DNA from: Aeoliella sp052161615
GTDB lineage: Bacteria; Planctomycetota; Planctomycetia; Pirellulales; Lacipirellulaceae
NCBI RefSeq assembly: GCF_052161615.1
Contig: NZ_CP197417.1
Location: 5,704,001-5,768,000, forward strand
DNA length: 64,000 nucleotides
Reading direction: 5' to 3'
The translations under genes and the position numbers were made by a program. The notes beneath the pieces are model-generated. The model was not told the origin of the DNA and searched no databases. It was given only the letters and a program-made list of their open reading frames with translations. Shown one piece after another: positions 37,263 through 45,046 of the stretch. Numbering within the stretch: position 1 is the first letter of the stretch; each line of letters starts with the position of its first letter.

Positions 37263-38222
37263 TTACTGTTTCACTTGCTTGTCAAGGAAGTTTCGCATCA
37301 GCGTGGCAATTGTCGCTCCGTCCTCTTCCAGGGCGAAATGGCCCGTATCGAGCAGATGGAACTCCAAGTTTTTGAGGTCTCGCTTATAGGGGTGCGCCCC
37401 GGCGGCGGGAAAGATCGCGTCGTTCTGCCCCCACACGATCAGCGTCGGCGGCTGGTGCTTGCGAAGGTATTCCTGCCACTGTGGGTACAGCGACGGGTTG
37501 CTGCCGTAGCTGTAGAACAGCGCGAGTTGGATCTCCTGATTGCCGGGACGATCCAGCAGCGGCTGCACGTGGCCCCAGGTGTCGGGGCTGATCGTTTCGA
37601 CATTGCGAACCCCATGGGTGTACTGCCATTTGGTCGCATCAAGCGTCAGCAGTGACCGTAGGCCATCGCCCTGGGCGTCGGTTCGATCTTTCCAATAGGC
37701 TTTGATAGGCTTCCAGAAGTCGTTGTCGAGCCCTTCGTCGTAGGCATTGCCATTTTGGATGATCAACGTCTGCACACGCTCCGGATGTTTCACGGCCAGG
37801 CGAAATCCGACCGGAGCGCCGTAGTCCATCAGGTAGATGGAATACTTCGTGATGCCAACCTCCTGCGTGAACTTATCGATAACGTTCGCCAGATTTTCGA
37901 ACGTATAGTCAAAGTCCTCGACCGATGGCGCGGAGCTGTTGCCAAAACCGGGATAGTCCGGGGCAATGACGTGAAACTTATCGGCCAAGGCAGGGATCAG
38001 GTCGCGAAACATATGCGACGACGTTGGGAAGCCATGCAGCAGCAGGACAGTGGGCGCATCTTTTGGCCCAGCCTCCCGGTAGAGGATGTCCAGTCCGTCG
38101 ATAGTCACTGTACGGTACAGCACCTGCGAGGCTGGAGCATCGGTCGCGGCGGCGGCGGGCGATAGGTGGAGTGAAACGAGCAGGACGAGTGCGAGGGCGG
38201 TGGCGGCTCTTGACGTGGTCAT
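37263..38222 (-). CDS. Secreted alpha/beta hydrolase with Asp nucleophile (epoxide hydrolase/dehalogenase-like)
   Basis: This 319-residue protein has a signal peptide (ATALALVLLVSLHLSPAAAA). The fold motifs are LLLHGFPTSSHMF (oxyanion loop) and DYPGFGNSSAP. The nucleophile elbow is LMDYGAPVGF, where Asp replaces Ser, as in epoxide hydrolases and haloalkane dehalogenases. The catalytic His is in DTGHFALEEDG near the end, and the acid is probably in WGQNDAIFP. It acts outside the cytoplasm if the signal is cleaved. It lies 69 nt after the carboxymuconolactone-decarboxylase-like gene on the same strand. Confidence 0.88.
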   Translation of the reverse strand: MTTSRAATALALVLLVSLHLSPAAAATDAPASQVLYRTVTIDGLDILYREAGPKDAPTVLLLHGFPTSSHMFRDLIPALADKFHVIAPDYPGFGNSSAPSVEDFDYTFENLANVIDKFTQEVGITKYSIYLMDYGAPVGFRLAVKHPERVQTLIIQNGNAYDEGLDNDFWKPIKAYWKDRTDAQGDGLRSLLTLDATKWQYTHGVRNVETISPDTWGHVQPLLDRPGNQEIQLALFYSYGSNPSLYPQWQEYLRKHQPPTLIVWGQNDAIFPAAGAHPYKRDLKNLEFHLLDTGHFALEEDGATIATLMRNFLDKQVKQ

Positions 38223-38291
38223 GGTGCTGTCATCCTTAAAGTTATGTGACTATTGAGGTTCAGGAACGAATTAAAATGAGTGGCGATCGCA

Positions 38292-38879
38292 TCAGCGAGT
38301 TTCATCGCAACCGGGGAGCGACGCACACATTTCGTGATGGTCGTCGATCGGCTCGGCCCTAGGAAAATCGATGTCAGTCTCAGCCACATGGTTGAAGTAG
38401 TTGGTGAAGATGTTCAGAGCTACGTTGGCGACGACTTCGGCAATGGCCCCATCGTCCAAGCCCGCAGCACGAACTTCGCCGATGTCAGCGTCGCTGACCT
38501 GCCCGCGTGCGTCGACAATTTGCCGGGCGAAGCGAATCACGGCATCACTCTTGGGATCAACGGCCGTTCCGCGACGGCTGTCGAGGATCTGCTCCGGAGT
38601 CAGGCCGACCATCTTGCCAATCGTCGAATGGGCTGCGAGGCAATAATCGCAATGGTTGACCTGCCCGACAGCCAAGGCGATCTGTTCGCGGTTCTTCGCT
38701 GACAGGCGGCCCTTGCCCAAGGCACCGCTCAAGCCCAAGTACCCTTCCAGCACCGCGGGAGAACTAGCCATCGCCCGAGTCATGTTGGGAACACGACCAA
38801 GCTTCGCGTTGACGGCATCAAGCAGTTCTTTGGCTTTTCCAGCAGCGGCTTCGGGGGCGAGTTGATGAATACGGGACAT
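38292..38879 (-). CDS. Carboxymuconolactone decarboxylase/AhpD-like protein
   Basis: This 195-residue protein contains the alkylhydroperoxidase core NHCDYCLAAHSTIGKMVGL with CxxC and the downstream His, preceded by LSAKNREQIALAVGQV. AhpD-type proteins reduce peroxides or act as small thiol oxidoreductases. It is the first gene of a minus-strand series and is divergent from the sigma-54 activator at 39107; the intergenic region holds activator-type operator repeats. It may be the direct target of that regulator. Confidence 0.88.
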   Translation of the reverse strand: MSRIHQLAPEAAAGKAKELLDAVNAKLGRVPNMTRAMASSPAVLEGYLGLSGALGKGRLSAKNREQIALAVGQVNHCDYCLAAHSTIGKMVGLTPEQILDSRRGTAVDPKSDAVIRFARQIVDARGQVSDADIGEVRAAGLDDGAIAEVVANVALNIFTNYFNHVAETDIDFPRAEPIDDHHEMCASLPGCDETR

Positions 38880-38956
38880 GGCTTCAACCTTTTACTAGGA
38901 CACTTCGGGTCTTGTGGATGCCGGGCGAGCGATTCGCTGGCGACGGTCGATCTGAA

Positions 38957-38974
38957 TTACACTTCTCGTGCCAA
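38957..38974 (-). promoter_or_regulatory. Candidate sigma-54 promoter for the AhpD-like gene
   Basis: On the minus strand the sequence reads TTGGCACGAGAAGTGTAA. The -24 element TTGGCACG is ideal; the -12 element has GT where GC is usual. It lies about 80 nt upstream of the gene start, with three palindromes 70-140 nt further upstream. Confidence 0.5.
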
Positions 38975-39043
38975 CTTCCACAAATTGACATAAGTTACCC
39001 ACTAGAAACGACTTACGATCTCGCCTCGATCATCTAAGGCGCG

Positions 39044-39094
39044 ACGACATATCGTTGAATTACGAAATGTCGTTGACAACCAACGAGATGTCGT
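39044..39094. promoter_or_regulatory. Three ACGA-N4-TCGT palindromes, candidate enhancer sites
   Basis: Palindromes lie at 39044-39055, 39062-39073 and 39083-39094 (centres 18 and 21 nt apart). The outer two share the 15-mer CAACGANATGTCGTC in opposite orientation. They sit between the sigma-54 activator gene and its divergent neighbour. This is the usual place for enhancer and autoregulation sites of NorR-like proteins, although the E. coli GT-N7-AC core is absent. Confidence 0.6.
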
Positions 39095-39106
39095 CATGCT
39101 TCGGTA

Positions 39107-40720
39107 ATGACGATCTCATCGCAAACCGCCGGGCTTGTAGGCGACCCAAAGCGACTATTGCTGGACCTGGCCGGTCATCATCATGTGTCCGAACTGCTGC
39201 CCCTTGCCGTGCAACGACTTGCCGAAGGACCTGCTGTCGCGCTCGTTCGAATTTGGCTCGTACAACCGCCACTGGCTGGCGACTGTGAAAACTGCCGATT
39301 GGCCGCCGAATGCCAAAACCGCGACCAATGCCTGCATTTGGTGGCCAGTGCTGGCCATTCCGTCGCCAACACGCGCGCCTCCTGGGAGCGACTTGGTGGG
39401 GAGTTCCGACGATTTCCAATCGGAATCAGGAAAGTCGGACAGATCGCCGAAACGGGGCAATCGCTGGAAGTTGCCAATGTGGCAAATGATCAGGCATGGG
39501 TTGCTGACCCATCGTGGATTCGTGAAGAGCAGATTGCCTCGTTTGCCGGCCACCCGCTCGTGCACCGTGGCAAAGTACTCGGAGTGCTCGGGCTCTTCGC
39601 ACGCGAAGCTCCAGGGGCATCCTGCTTTGAGTGGCTGCGGATGATTGCCGATCACCTTGCCGCTGCGATTGCCAATGCCCGCGCGATGGAGGAGATCGAA
39701 TCCCTCAAGAAGCGACTTGAGCAGGAGAACGAGTACCTTCGCGAAGAAGTTCAACAGTCAGCGACTTTTGGTGACCTGATCGGTCAGGCGCCAGCGATGC
39801 AGGCCGTAACTCGGCAAATCGAATTGGTCGCGCCAACAAACTCGTCCGTGCTGATCCTCGGCGAAAGCGGCACAGGCAAGGAAGTTGTCGCTCGCGAAAT
39901 CCACCGGCACAGTCAGCGCGCAGAACGCCCACTGATCAAGGTCAACTGCGCTGCAGTACCGCGTGAACTCTACGAAAGCGAATTCTTCGGTCACGTGAAA
40001 GGCGCCTTCACCGGTGCGCTACGTGATCGGGCTGGGCGATTTGAACTCGCGGATGGCGGTACGCTCTTCCTCGACGAAATCGGCGAGATCCCGCTGGATT
40101 TGCAGGCCAAGTTGCTGCGGGTTCTGCAGGAAGGAGAGATCGAGCGAATTGGTGAAGAGCGAACTCGGCGAATCGACGTGCGGCTGATTGTAGCGACGAA
40201 TCGAAACCTTCGTGCAGAAGCCGAGGCAGGCCGCTTTCGACAGGATCTGTACTATCGACTGAGCGTCTTTCCGATGGAAATTCCGCCCCTGAGAAAGCGA
40301 GTCGAAGATATTCCGTTGCTGGCCGAGCACTTCCTAAACCGCTTCGCGAGACAACTCGGACGACCACGGCTCCGACTAACGCTGGCCAACGTGCAGGAGT
40401 TGCAAGGCTACGACTGGCCGGGCAACGTCCGCGAACTGCAACATGCTCTGGAACGAGCCTGCATCGTGTCAGTCGACGGCCGCCTGCGGTTCGATTTGCC
40501 GGAGGTCGCTTCCAAGCAACGAGCAAAGCCGCTGGAATCAAACTCGATCAAGCCCATCCTAACCGCCACGGAAGTGCGAGCCTTTGAGGCCAACAACATC
40601 AAAGCCGCCCTGGCCGAATGCAACGGCAAAGTATATGGCTCCAATGGCGCAGCAGCATTACTTGGAATGAAACCCACAACACTCAATTCTCGAGTCAAAG
40701 CTCTTGGGATCAAATCTTGA
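39107..40720 (+). CDS. Sigma-54-dependent activator with GAF domain (NorR/FhlA-like)
   Basis: This 537-residue regulator has an N-terminal GAF sensor domain (about 25-195) with a four-Cys cluster (Cys60, 63, 69, 75 in CENCRLAAECQNRDQC) that could bind metal. A helical linker follows, then the AAA+ domain: GESGTGKEVVAREIH Walker A, the sigma-54 contact loop KGAFTGA, Walker B GGTLFLDEIGEI, and WPGNVRELQHALERA. A C-terminal Fis-type helix-turn-helix follows (NNIKAALAECNGKVYGSNGA). In this island it probably senses NO or oxidative signals. The Cys insertion also occurs in other sigma-54 regulators, so NorR identity is not proven. Confidence 0.9.
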   Translation: MTISSQTAGLVGDPKRLLLDLAGHHHVSELLPLAVQRLAEGPAVALVRIWLVQPPLAGDCENCRLAAECQNRDQCLHLVASAGHSVANTRASWERLGGEFRRFPIGIRKVGQIAETGQSLEVANVANDQAWVADPSWIREEQIASFAGHPLVHRGKVLGVLGLFAREAPGASCFEWLRMIADHLAAAIANARAMEEIESLKKRLEQENEYLREEVQQSATFGDLIGQAPAMQAVTRQIELVAPTNSSVLILGESGTGKEVVAREIHRHSQRAERPLIKVNCAAVPRELYESEFFGHVKGAFTGALRDRAGRFELADGGTLFLDEIGEIPLDLQAKLLRVLQEGEIERIGEERTRRIDVRLIVATNRNLRAEAEAGRFRQDLYYRLSVFPMEIPPLRKRVEDIPLLAEHFLNRFARQLGRPRLRLTLANVQELQGYDWPGNVRELQHALERACIVSVDGRLRFDLPEVASKQRAKPLESNSIKPILTATEVRAFEANNIKAALAECNGKVYGSNGAAALLGMKPTTLNSRVKALGIKS

Positions 40721-40840
40721 CGCTGGGGTTTGGCAGTTCCGGCCCCAGATCGCTTACGCTGCAATTGCGCTGCATTTTTTGCGGCTCTGGCAGTCACGCC
40801 GTGTCATTTGATGGCACGGAAGGCGAGGTCCAGAAACGCG

Positions 40841-40867
40841 TAAACCCTTGCGGGTGCAAGGGTTTTG
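40841..40867. terminator. Terminator-like hairpin at scar B
   Basis: AAACCCTTGC, loop GGGT and GCAAGGGTTTT form a perfect 10-bp stem, with CGCGT/ACGCG as a possible extension. It can end the activator gene on the plus strand. As in scar A it lies beside a tRNA 3' fragment. Confidence 0.6.
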
Positions 40868-40902
40868 ACGCGTCTAGTAACTCGTTGGCAACGAGTGACA
40901 AA

Positions 40903-40924
40903 GTGGAGGCGGCGGGAATCGAAA
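40903..40924 (-). pseudogene. Short tRNA 3'-end remnant (scar B)
   Basis: On the minus strand this reads TTTCGATTCCCGCCGCCTCCAC, which resembles the T loop, T-stem 3' arm and acceptor 3' strand of a tRNA. The T-stem 5' arm is already degraded (ACTC instead of a GGG-type partner). It is followed on the plus strand by the ORF tail at 41030-41140. Confidence 0.5.
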
Positions 40925-41029
40925 GAGTGTCCGCTCGATCGTAACGTCCTTACGGCTCAAGGAGTTACGAAAGCAGGCGAAGGCTTGTCAGGAAACTGTC
41001 AGGAGATTTGTCGCACTAAATGTCCAGAG

Positions 41030-41140
41030 ATGGCACTTGATGACGCTCGGCTCTTGCGTTTGATCGAGACTTGGCCGGCCATGCCGGAACAATTACGGGC
41101 GGCAATTGCATTGTTGATCCCATGCGAGCGGGCGCCGTAG
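41030..41140 (+). pseudogene. Remnant ORF tail with WPAM...R(x)AI motif (scar B)
   Basis: The 36-codon frame reads MALDDARLLRLIETWPAM then PEQLRAAIALLIPCERAP. It aligns by eye with the tails at 22742-22847 and 41602-41673. No integrase catalytic residues are present in the vicinity, so this looks like the surviving end of a lost element gene. Confidence 0.45.
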
Positions 41141-41469
41141 CTACGTACCTCTAGTGGATTGCCCAAATATAGGGCCGAAGCAAGTAGCACTCTTGCTCGC
41201 CACCTTTCCGCAACCTTAATGTGAATCAAGCTTCTTCCCGGAGAGCTTCCAAAGAAGTCGTTGGCTTTCCTTCCCTTGCGGGGCACTTTAAGCGGCGATG
41301 CGACCCGAAGAGTATGACCGAATCCATCAGGCCAACCGTGCGGAGTACGAGGCCGTAAGGTGGCCGGAGGCCTGCCCTCCAGAACAGTTGGGCCCCTAAT
41401 TGCAACGAGTACCTTTGGAGGTTGTTCGTTCAGAATTGATTGTCGTCTCTGGACATGCTTGGACGCAGG

Positions 41470-41555
41470 TAGCGGTCGAGGAATTTTAATCCGGGATACA
41501 CGCATTGAAACTCCGCGAGCCGAGTTCGATAAGCGATTGCAGAGAAAGACCTTCG
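41470..41555 (-). pseudogene. Degraded copy of the scar-A tRNA fragment (scar C)
   Basis: Aligned without gaps to 22616-22698, about two thirds of 83 positions agree by my hand count. Shared blocks are GTAGCGG at the start and TTCGATAA and ATTGCAG at the end. It is therefore a diverged repeat of the left boundary sequence, in the same orientation, about 18.9 kb away. Confidence 0.55.
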
Positions 41556-41601
41556 GGAAACGCAGTTTGGCTGATGAACAGAGGTCGACGCGCCAGGTGA
41601 C

Positions 41602-41673
41602 ATGGAGGACATCCTCCATGCTTGGCCGAGCCTATCGCTGATATACCGAACTGCTTTGGTCGTGCCGGCCTAA
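41602..41673 (+). pseudogene. Remnant ORF tail with WPSL...R(x)AL motif (scar C)
   Basis: The frame MEDILHAWPSLSLIYRTALV ends VPA and stop. The DIxxAWPSL(x)nRxAL pattern matches the tails of scars A and B. The stretch 41141-41469 holds nothing else that I can support. Confidence 0.4.
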
Positions 41674-41796
41674 TCATCTGTCGCCAGAATGTGGATCTGT
41701 GACCGCAACCGCGCGCGGGCTCTCCGCTGCGGCTGCCCAATGATCGGTTCCGTTGGTGACTCTCCCCGCGCGTGGAGTCTACGCCCCGCCAACTGT

Positions 41797-41832
41797 GTCA
41801 ACCCATGGAGTAATTCGTCAACTCGGGTTGAC
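41797..41832. promoter_or_regulatory. GTTGAC/GTCAAC repeats upstream of the HPF-like gene
   Basis: GTCAAC occurs at 41797-41802 and 41817-41822 (20 nt apart) and GTTGAC at 41827-41832; the last two form the palindrome GTCAAC-TCGG-GTTGAC. They lie 65-100 nt upstream of the sigma-54 promoter at 41896. Similar GTTGAC repeats occur at 46303-46327. Confidence 0.55.
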
Positions 41833-41895
41833 AGCTTGTGAGCACTCCACGCCATATTTCTGCAGAATCCCCGATTTTAGCAGGCGTCGCTCCTT

Positions 41896-41911
41896 GGGCA
41901 CGATACTTGCG
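41896..41911 (+). promoter_or_regulatory. Sigma-54 promoter of the HPF-like gene
   Basis: GGGCACGATACTTGCG matches TGGCAC-N5-TTGC with GG at 41897-41898 and GC at 41909-41910 (GG-N10-GC). The predicted start of transcription is near 41922, giving a leader of about 47 nt. Confidence 0.75.
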
Positions 41912-41968
41912 ATTAATCCACCGAGAGAACCATTCGGAGCAAGATTCACTTTAAAGAGGTTTCGACCA

Positions 41969-42337
41969 ATGACTGCTAGCCGACACTTCACTACCTCTTA
42001 TCGCGAAGTGGGAATTTCCGTCGCTTCGCGGAGGCTACCTTTGGACGGTGGCTTGCGCCAGGCCGTGCCGCGAATTCTATCCGCGGCACTTAGCCAGTTT
42101 GCCCATCGCTTTCGATCCGTCCACGTTTGGGTGGAAGACGTCAACGGGCCACGAGGGGGCGTGGACATTCGATGTCGCATGGACCTCGCGCTGCACCCTC
42201 GGGGGCGGATTGTTATGTCGGCCATGGCCACCAACAGCTATGTGGCTATTGCGGATGCTGCGGCCCGAGCAGGTAGAGTGCTTAACCGTCGCATTCATCA
42301 GACTCGTGCCCGGCGACGCACGTCTGCCGAGAGTTGA
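41969..42337 (+). CDS. HPF/RaiA-like ribosome-associated protein
   Basis: This 122-residue protein has an AAGAGGT ribosome site eight bases before the ATG. The second half carries the pattern seen in planctomycete HPF/RaiA-family proteins: VHVWVEDVNGPRGGVDIRCR, YVAIADAAARAGRVLNRRIH. HPF-type proteins bind the small subunit and stabilise dormant ribosomes under stress. It is transcribed from a sigma-54 promoter and is followed closely by a Gre-domain gene (46-nt gap). The frame continues upstream of 41969, but only this start has a ribosome site. Confidence 0.75.
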   Translation: MTASRHFTTSYREVGISVASRRLPLDGGLRQAVPRILSAALSQFAHRFRSVHVWVEDVNGPRGGVDIRCRMDLALHPRGRIVMSAMATNSYVAIADAAARAGRVLNRRIHQTRARRRTSAES

Positions 42338-42383
42338 ATTGTATTGATCGTTTGCCCCCTTCTCCCATTTACCAGGAAGCGAA

Positions 42384-42662
42384 ATGAACTCTAGGACTCG
42401 CTTTGCGCCGATTGTGGAAGTCGGTTCGACTGTTCACCTTCGAGATCTTCAGACAAAGGAAGTGGAAGCCTACACGCTCACAGCCCCCGGTGACGCCAAC
42501 ATCCGCCACAATCGCATTTCCACCCTGACTCCCATCGGCCACGCGATCTATGGTCGTGGCGCGGGGGAGATCATTGAATTCGATGCTCCAGGAGGAACTA
42601 TTGCCATAGAGATTGTGGAAGTCGAACCAATGCCGCCCCCGTCATCTGCGCGAGACGGGTAG
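42384..42662 (+). CDS. GreA/GreB C-terminal-domain protein
   Basis: This 92-residue protein consists only of the Gre C-terminal FKBP-like fold: VEVGSTVHLRDLQTKEVEAY, ISTLTPIGHAIYGRGAGEII. The N-terminal coiled coil that carries the transcript-cleavage acidic tip in GreA is missing, so cleavage stimulation is unlikely. It may bind the RNA polymerase secondary channel, as Rnk does. It follows the HPF-like gene and has a plausible AGGAAG ribosome site. Confidence 0.82.
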   Translation: MNSRTRFAPIVEVGSTVHLRDLQTKEVEAYTLTAPGDANIRHNRISTLTPIGHAIYGRGAGEIIEFDAPGGTIAIEIVEVEPMPPPSSARDG

Positions 42663-42711
42663 TTAATGGAACGCGGATCCTGTATCCCGATTCGCGTGAC
42701 CACCTACCCCT

Positions 42712-42727
42712 CGGTGCAATTTTTGCG
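42712..42727 (+). promoter_or_regulatory. Sigma-54 promoter upstream of the NhaA gene
   Basis: CGGTGCAATTTTTGCG has GG at 42713-42714 and TTGC ending at 42726, again GG-N10-GC. The -24 element is less canonical (GGTGC rather than GGCAC). No GTTGAC repeat was seen just upstream. Confidence 0.6.
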
Positions 42728-42766
42728 TTGTTGGAATTCTCAATCACTGCTAGCAGCTTTACAATT

Positions 42767-42982
42767 ATGATCCGTTCTTTGAATTCAATACTCGACACGC
42801 GAATGGAAGGGAAAACTGACTATATCGCCGCTTACGATCCCGAAATTGATCGGTGGATCAACGAAGGCGGGGGGATCAAAGCATTACGTGTGGCAGATTC
42901 GCATTCCTTGCGTAAAGTCAACCAAGGGCATCCAACGAGATGGCCGTGGGTTGAAGGGATCGCCACCGTTTCGATAAATTGA
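42767..42982 (+). CDS. Small hypothetical protein before nhaA
   Basis: This 71-residue frame begins 30 nt downstream of the predicted start of transcription and ends 37 nt before the NhaA start. A shorter version starts at the Met of MEGKTDYIAAYDPEIDRWIN (42803). No family was recognised. Its position between a sigma-54 promoter and nhaA argues for translation, but no strong ribosome site was found. Confidence 0.4.
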   Translation: MIRSLNSILDTRMEGKTDYIAAYDPEIDRWINEGGGIKALRVADSHSLRKVNQGHPTRWPWVEGIATVSIN

Positions 42983-43019
42983 CCCTCAATTGGTGGTGTC
43001 GCTATCACGTCGCCTTAGA

Positions 43020-44840
43020 ATGCTTCTCATGCTTGACCCGCCAGTAGATCCCGCCCGTGATCACGTTGTGGGTCCGTCCGACGCCGAAATGACGTTGGTT
43101 CAGTATGGGAGCTACGCCACCTTTTGGAGTCGCTCCATTCACCATGTTGTCGAACAACTCCGCAGTCGATTCGGCGATCGAATGCGGTATGTCTACAGGC
43201 ATCTGCCGGTCGCTGGAAATAACATTGCGACGCGCGCCGCCGAGCTTGCCGAGCAGGTGGCCGAGACCACGGGACAGTTTTGGGAGGTACACGAAGCGCT
43301 CATGGAGCGGGGTCCCGTCCTTTCGGTGAGCGACCTTGCACAAATAGCTGAACAACACCAAGTGGCCTTGGACGGGGGAGCCAATCATGAGGCACTAGCT
43401 GCGGCCAAGTCGCGAGTTAGCGCAGATATCGAGACTGCCCGACGTAGTGGTGCCAACGAAGCCCCCGTTTTCTTCATCAACGGCCGCAAGTATACCGGCG
43501 CGTGGGACGAAAGCTCGCTGGCGGATGCCATGTTGGCCCCGCTGGGGCATCGAATTCAGTCCGCTGCATTCGAGTTCGTACGCTGGGGGCCGTCATCAGG
43601 GTTGCTCCTGGGAGTAGCAACGCTGTTTGCCCTGGTCATCAGCAACTCTCCTTTCGGGCCGGCCTTCAATGCGTGGTGGGAAACTCCACTAGGTTTTCAG
43701 TGGGGCGACAATCTGTTCGCACATTCGCTACTCCACTGGGTCAACCATGGGCTCCTCACGATTTTTTTCTTCGTCGTGGGGCTAGAGATCAAGCGAGAGT
43801 TCACTGTTGGACACCTAGCCACATTTCGCTCTGGAGCTCTTCCAGTCATCGCGGCAATTGGAGGATTCATACTGCCGGCAGTGATTTATGCGATTATTGC
43901 ACCTCCCGATCTGAGGCATGGGTGGGGCATCCCTATTGGGACCGACACGGCTTTCGCGGTGGCGATTATCGTGTTTCTCGGTAGGCGCGTCCCCGTTGAA
44001 CTTCGCGTCTTTCTGACAGCCGCGGTCATTATCGACGATATCGTGGCGATATTGGTGATTGCTCTATTTTACACGGAACAGATCCACGCAGCCTACTTAG
44101 TAGTTAGCCTCGTAGTTGCTGCGATGCTGCTTGTGTTTAACCGGACCGCTGTTTACAGTACGCTCCCTTACGCGATTTGCGGAGTTTTACTTTGGTTCTT
44201 TCTGCACGAGGCCGGGCTGCACGCCACACTCGCGGGGGTAATCCTGGCCCTGGTCATCCCCGCACGCCCGCCGGCGAACCTCAAGGCACTTTTGGCACAA
44301 GCCTCGACGATTATCCATAAGGAAGGCAACCATACTGCCGAGGCGATGCGGTCCGGGCCCTCTGAGCATGCGTTGGAGACTTTGGACCTAATTCACCGTC
44401 GAATCGAATCGCCGGCCGACAAGCTTCTGCGTGCCTCTGAGCCCTGGTCCAGTTATGTAGTGCTTCCGATTTTCGCGTTAGCAAATGCAGGTGTTGTGTG
44501 GTCCCCGAACGTTTTTGAAGGGCAGTTTCGTTTAATCGCGGCCATTGCAATGGGACTGGTGATCGGCAAGCCGATGGGTCTCATCGCCGCAGCGTGGTTT
44601 GCTGTGAAAACGGGCATCGCTAACAAACCTGATGCCTATTCGTGGCGTCAATTGTGTGGGGCCGGCGCACTCGGCGGCATCGGCTTCACCATGTCCTTGT
44701 TTATCGCGGGAGTAGCTTTCCCCGATGACACGGTATATGCGGCGGCCAAGATCGGAATCTTCGTGGCATCATTGGCAGCAGGTGGAATAGGTATCCTGGT
44801 TCTGTGGCCAAAACGGGATGAGTCCAGTATGTTTCAGTGA
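43020..44840 (+). CDS. nhaA: Na+/H+ antiporter NhaA with N-terminal thioredoxin-like domain lacking CxxC
   Basis: This is a protein of about 606 residues. The first 170 resemble a DsbA/thioredoxin fold (MTLVQYGSYATFWSRSIHHV, YRHLPVAGNNIATRAAELAE, APVFFINGRKYTGAW). The active-site CxxC that should follow the YG(D/S)Y motif is replaced by ATFWSRS, so it cannot do thiol exchange. The rest is a full NhaA: FFFVVGLEIKREF, PIGTDTAFAVAI, and the transport aspartates in IIDDIVAIL, with the end GALGGIGFTMSLFIAG. It exchanges Na+ for H+ across the inner membrane. ATG 43020 or 43029 is likely; the frame extends upstream via TTG/GTG. Confidence 0.9.
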   Translation: MLLMLDPPVDPARDHVVGPSDAEMTLVQYGSYATFWSRSIHHVVEQLRSRFGDRMRYVYRHLPVAGNNIATRAAELAEQVAETTGQFWEVHEALMERGPVLSVSDLAQIAEQHQVALDGGANHEALAAAKSRVSADIETARRSGANEAPVFFINGRKYTGAWDESSLADAMLAPLGHRIQSAAFEFVRWGPSSGLLLGVATLFALVISNSPFGPAFNAWWETPLGFQWGDNLFAHSLLHWVNHGLLTIFFFVVGLEIKREFTVGHLATFRSGALPVIAAIGGFILPAVIYAIIAPPDLRHGWGIPIGTDTAFAVAIIVFLGRRVPVELRVFLTAAVIIDDIVAILVIALFYTEQIHAAYLVVSLVVAAMLLVFNRTAVYSTLPYAICGVLLWFFLHEAGLHATLAGVILALVIPARPPANLKALLAQASTIIHKEGNHTAEAMRSGPSEHALETLDLIHRRIESPADKLLRASEPWSSYVVLPIFALANAGVVWSPNVFEGQFRLIAAIAMGLVIGKPMGLIAAAWFAVKTGIANKPDAYSWRQLCGAGALGGIGFTMSLFIAGVAFPDDTVYAAAKIGIFVASLAAGGIGILVLWPKRDESSMFQ

Positions 44841-45046
44841 CGCCGCTTGGTAGGCCGGGCCTTGTCCGCAGCGAGGCACAACCATCGCTCTCCTGACCCT
44901 AGAACGCGGGTGATCCCTCCGGCATCTGGCTCTCCAAGTGTGCAGATGCTTGGAGAGGTATCCCTCTTTTGGGGATCGATTGCGAAGTGGCGAAACGCGG
45001 CGGATGCCGTCGAATTGCCCTGTAAAGCGATAAGCATTGAGAGGCC

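Noticed and set aside
38957..38974. Treating the AhpD-gene promoter as equal in quality to the stress-regulon sigma-54 promoters
   Set aside because: Its -12 element has GT instead of GC, so it is kept as a weaker candidate.
39040..39106. E. coli NorR sites (GT-N7-AC)
   Set aside because: Near matches have wrong spacing (6 or 8). The ACGA-N4-TCGT palindromes are reported instead.
40999..41619. A 206-codon minus-strand frame across scars B and C
   Set aside because: It reads through tRNA-like fragments and the ORF tails on the opposite strand. Its composition is not protein-like and no motif is present.
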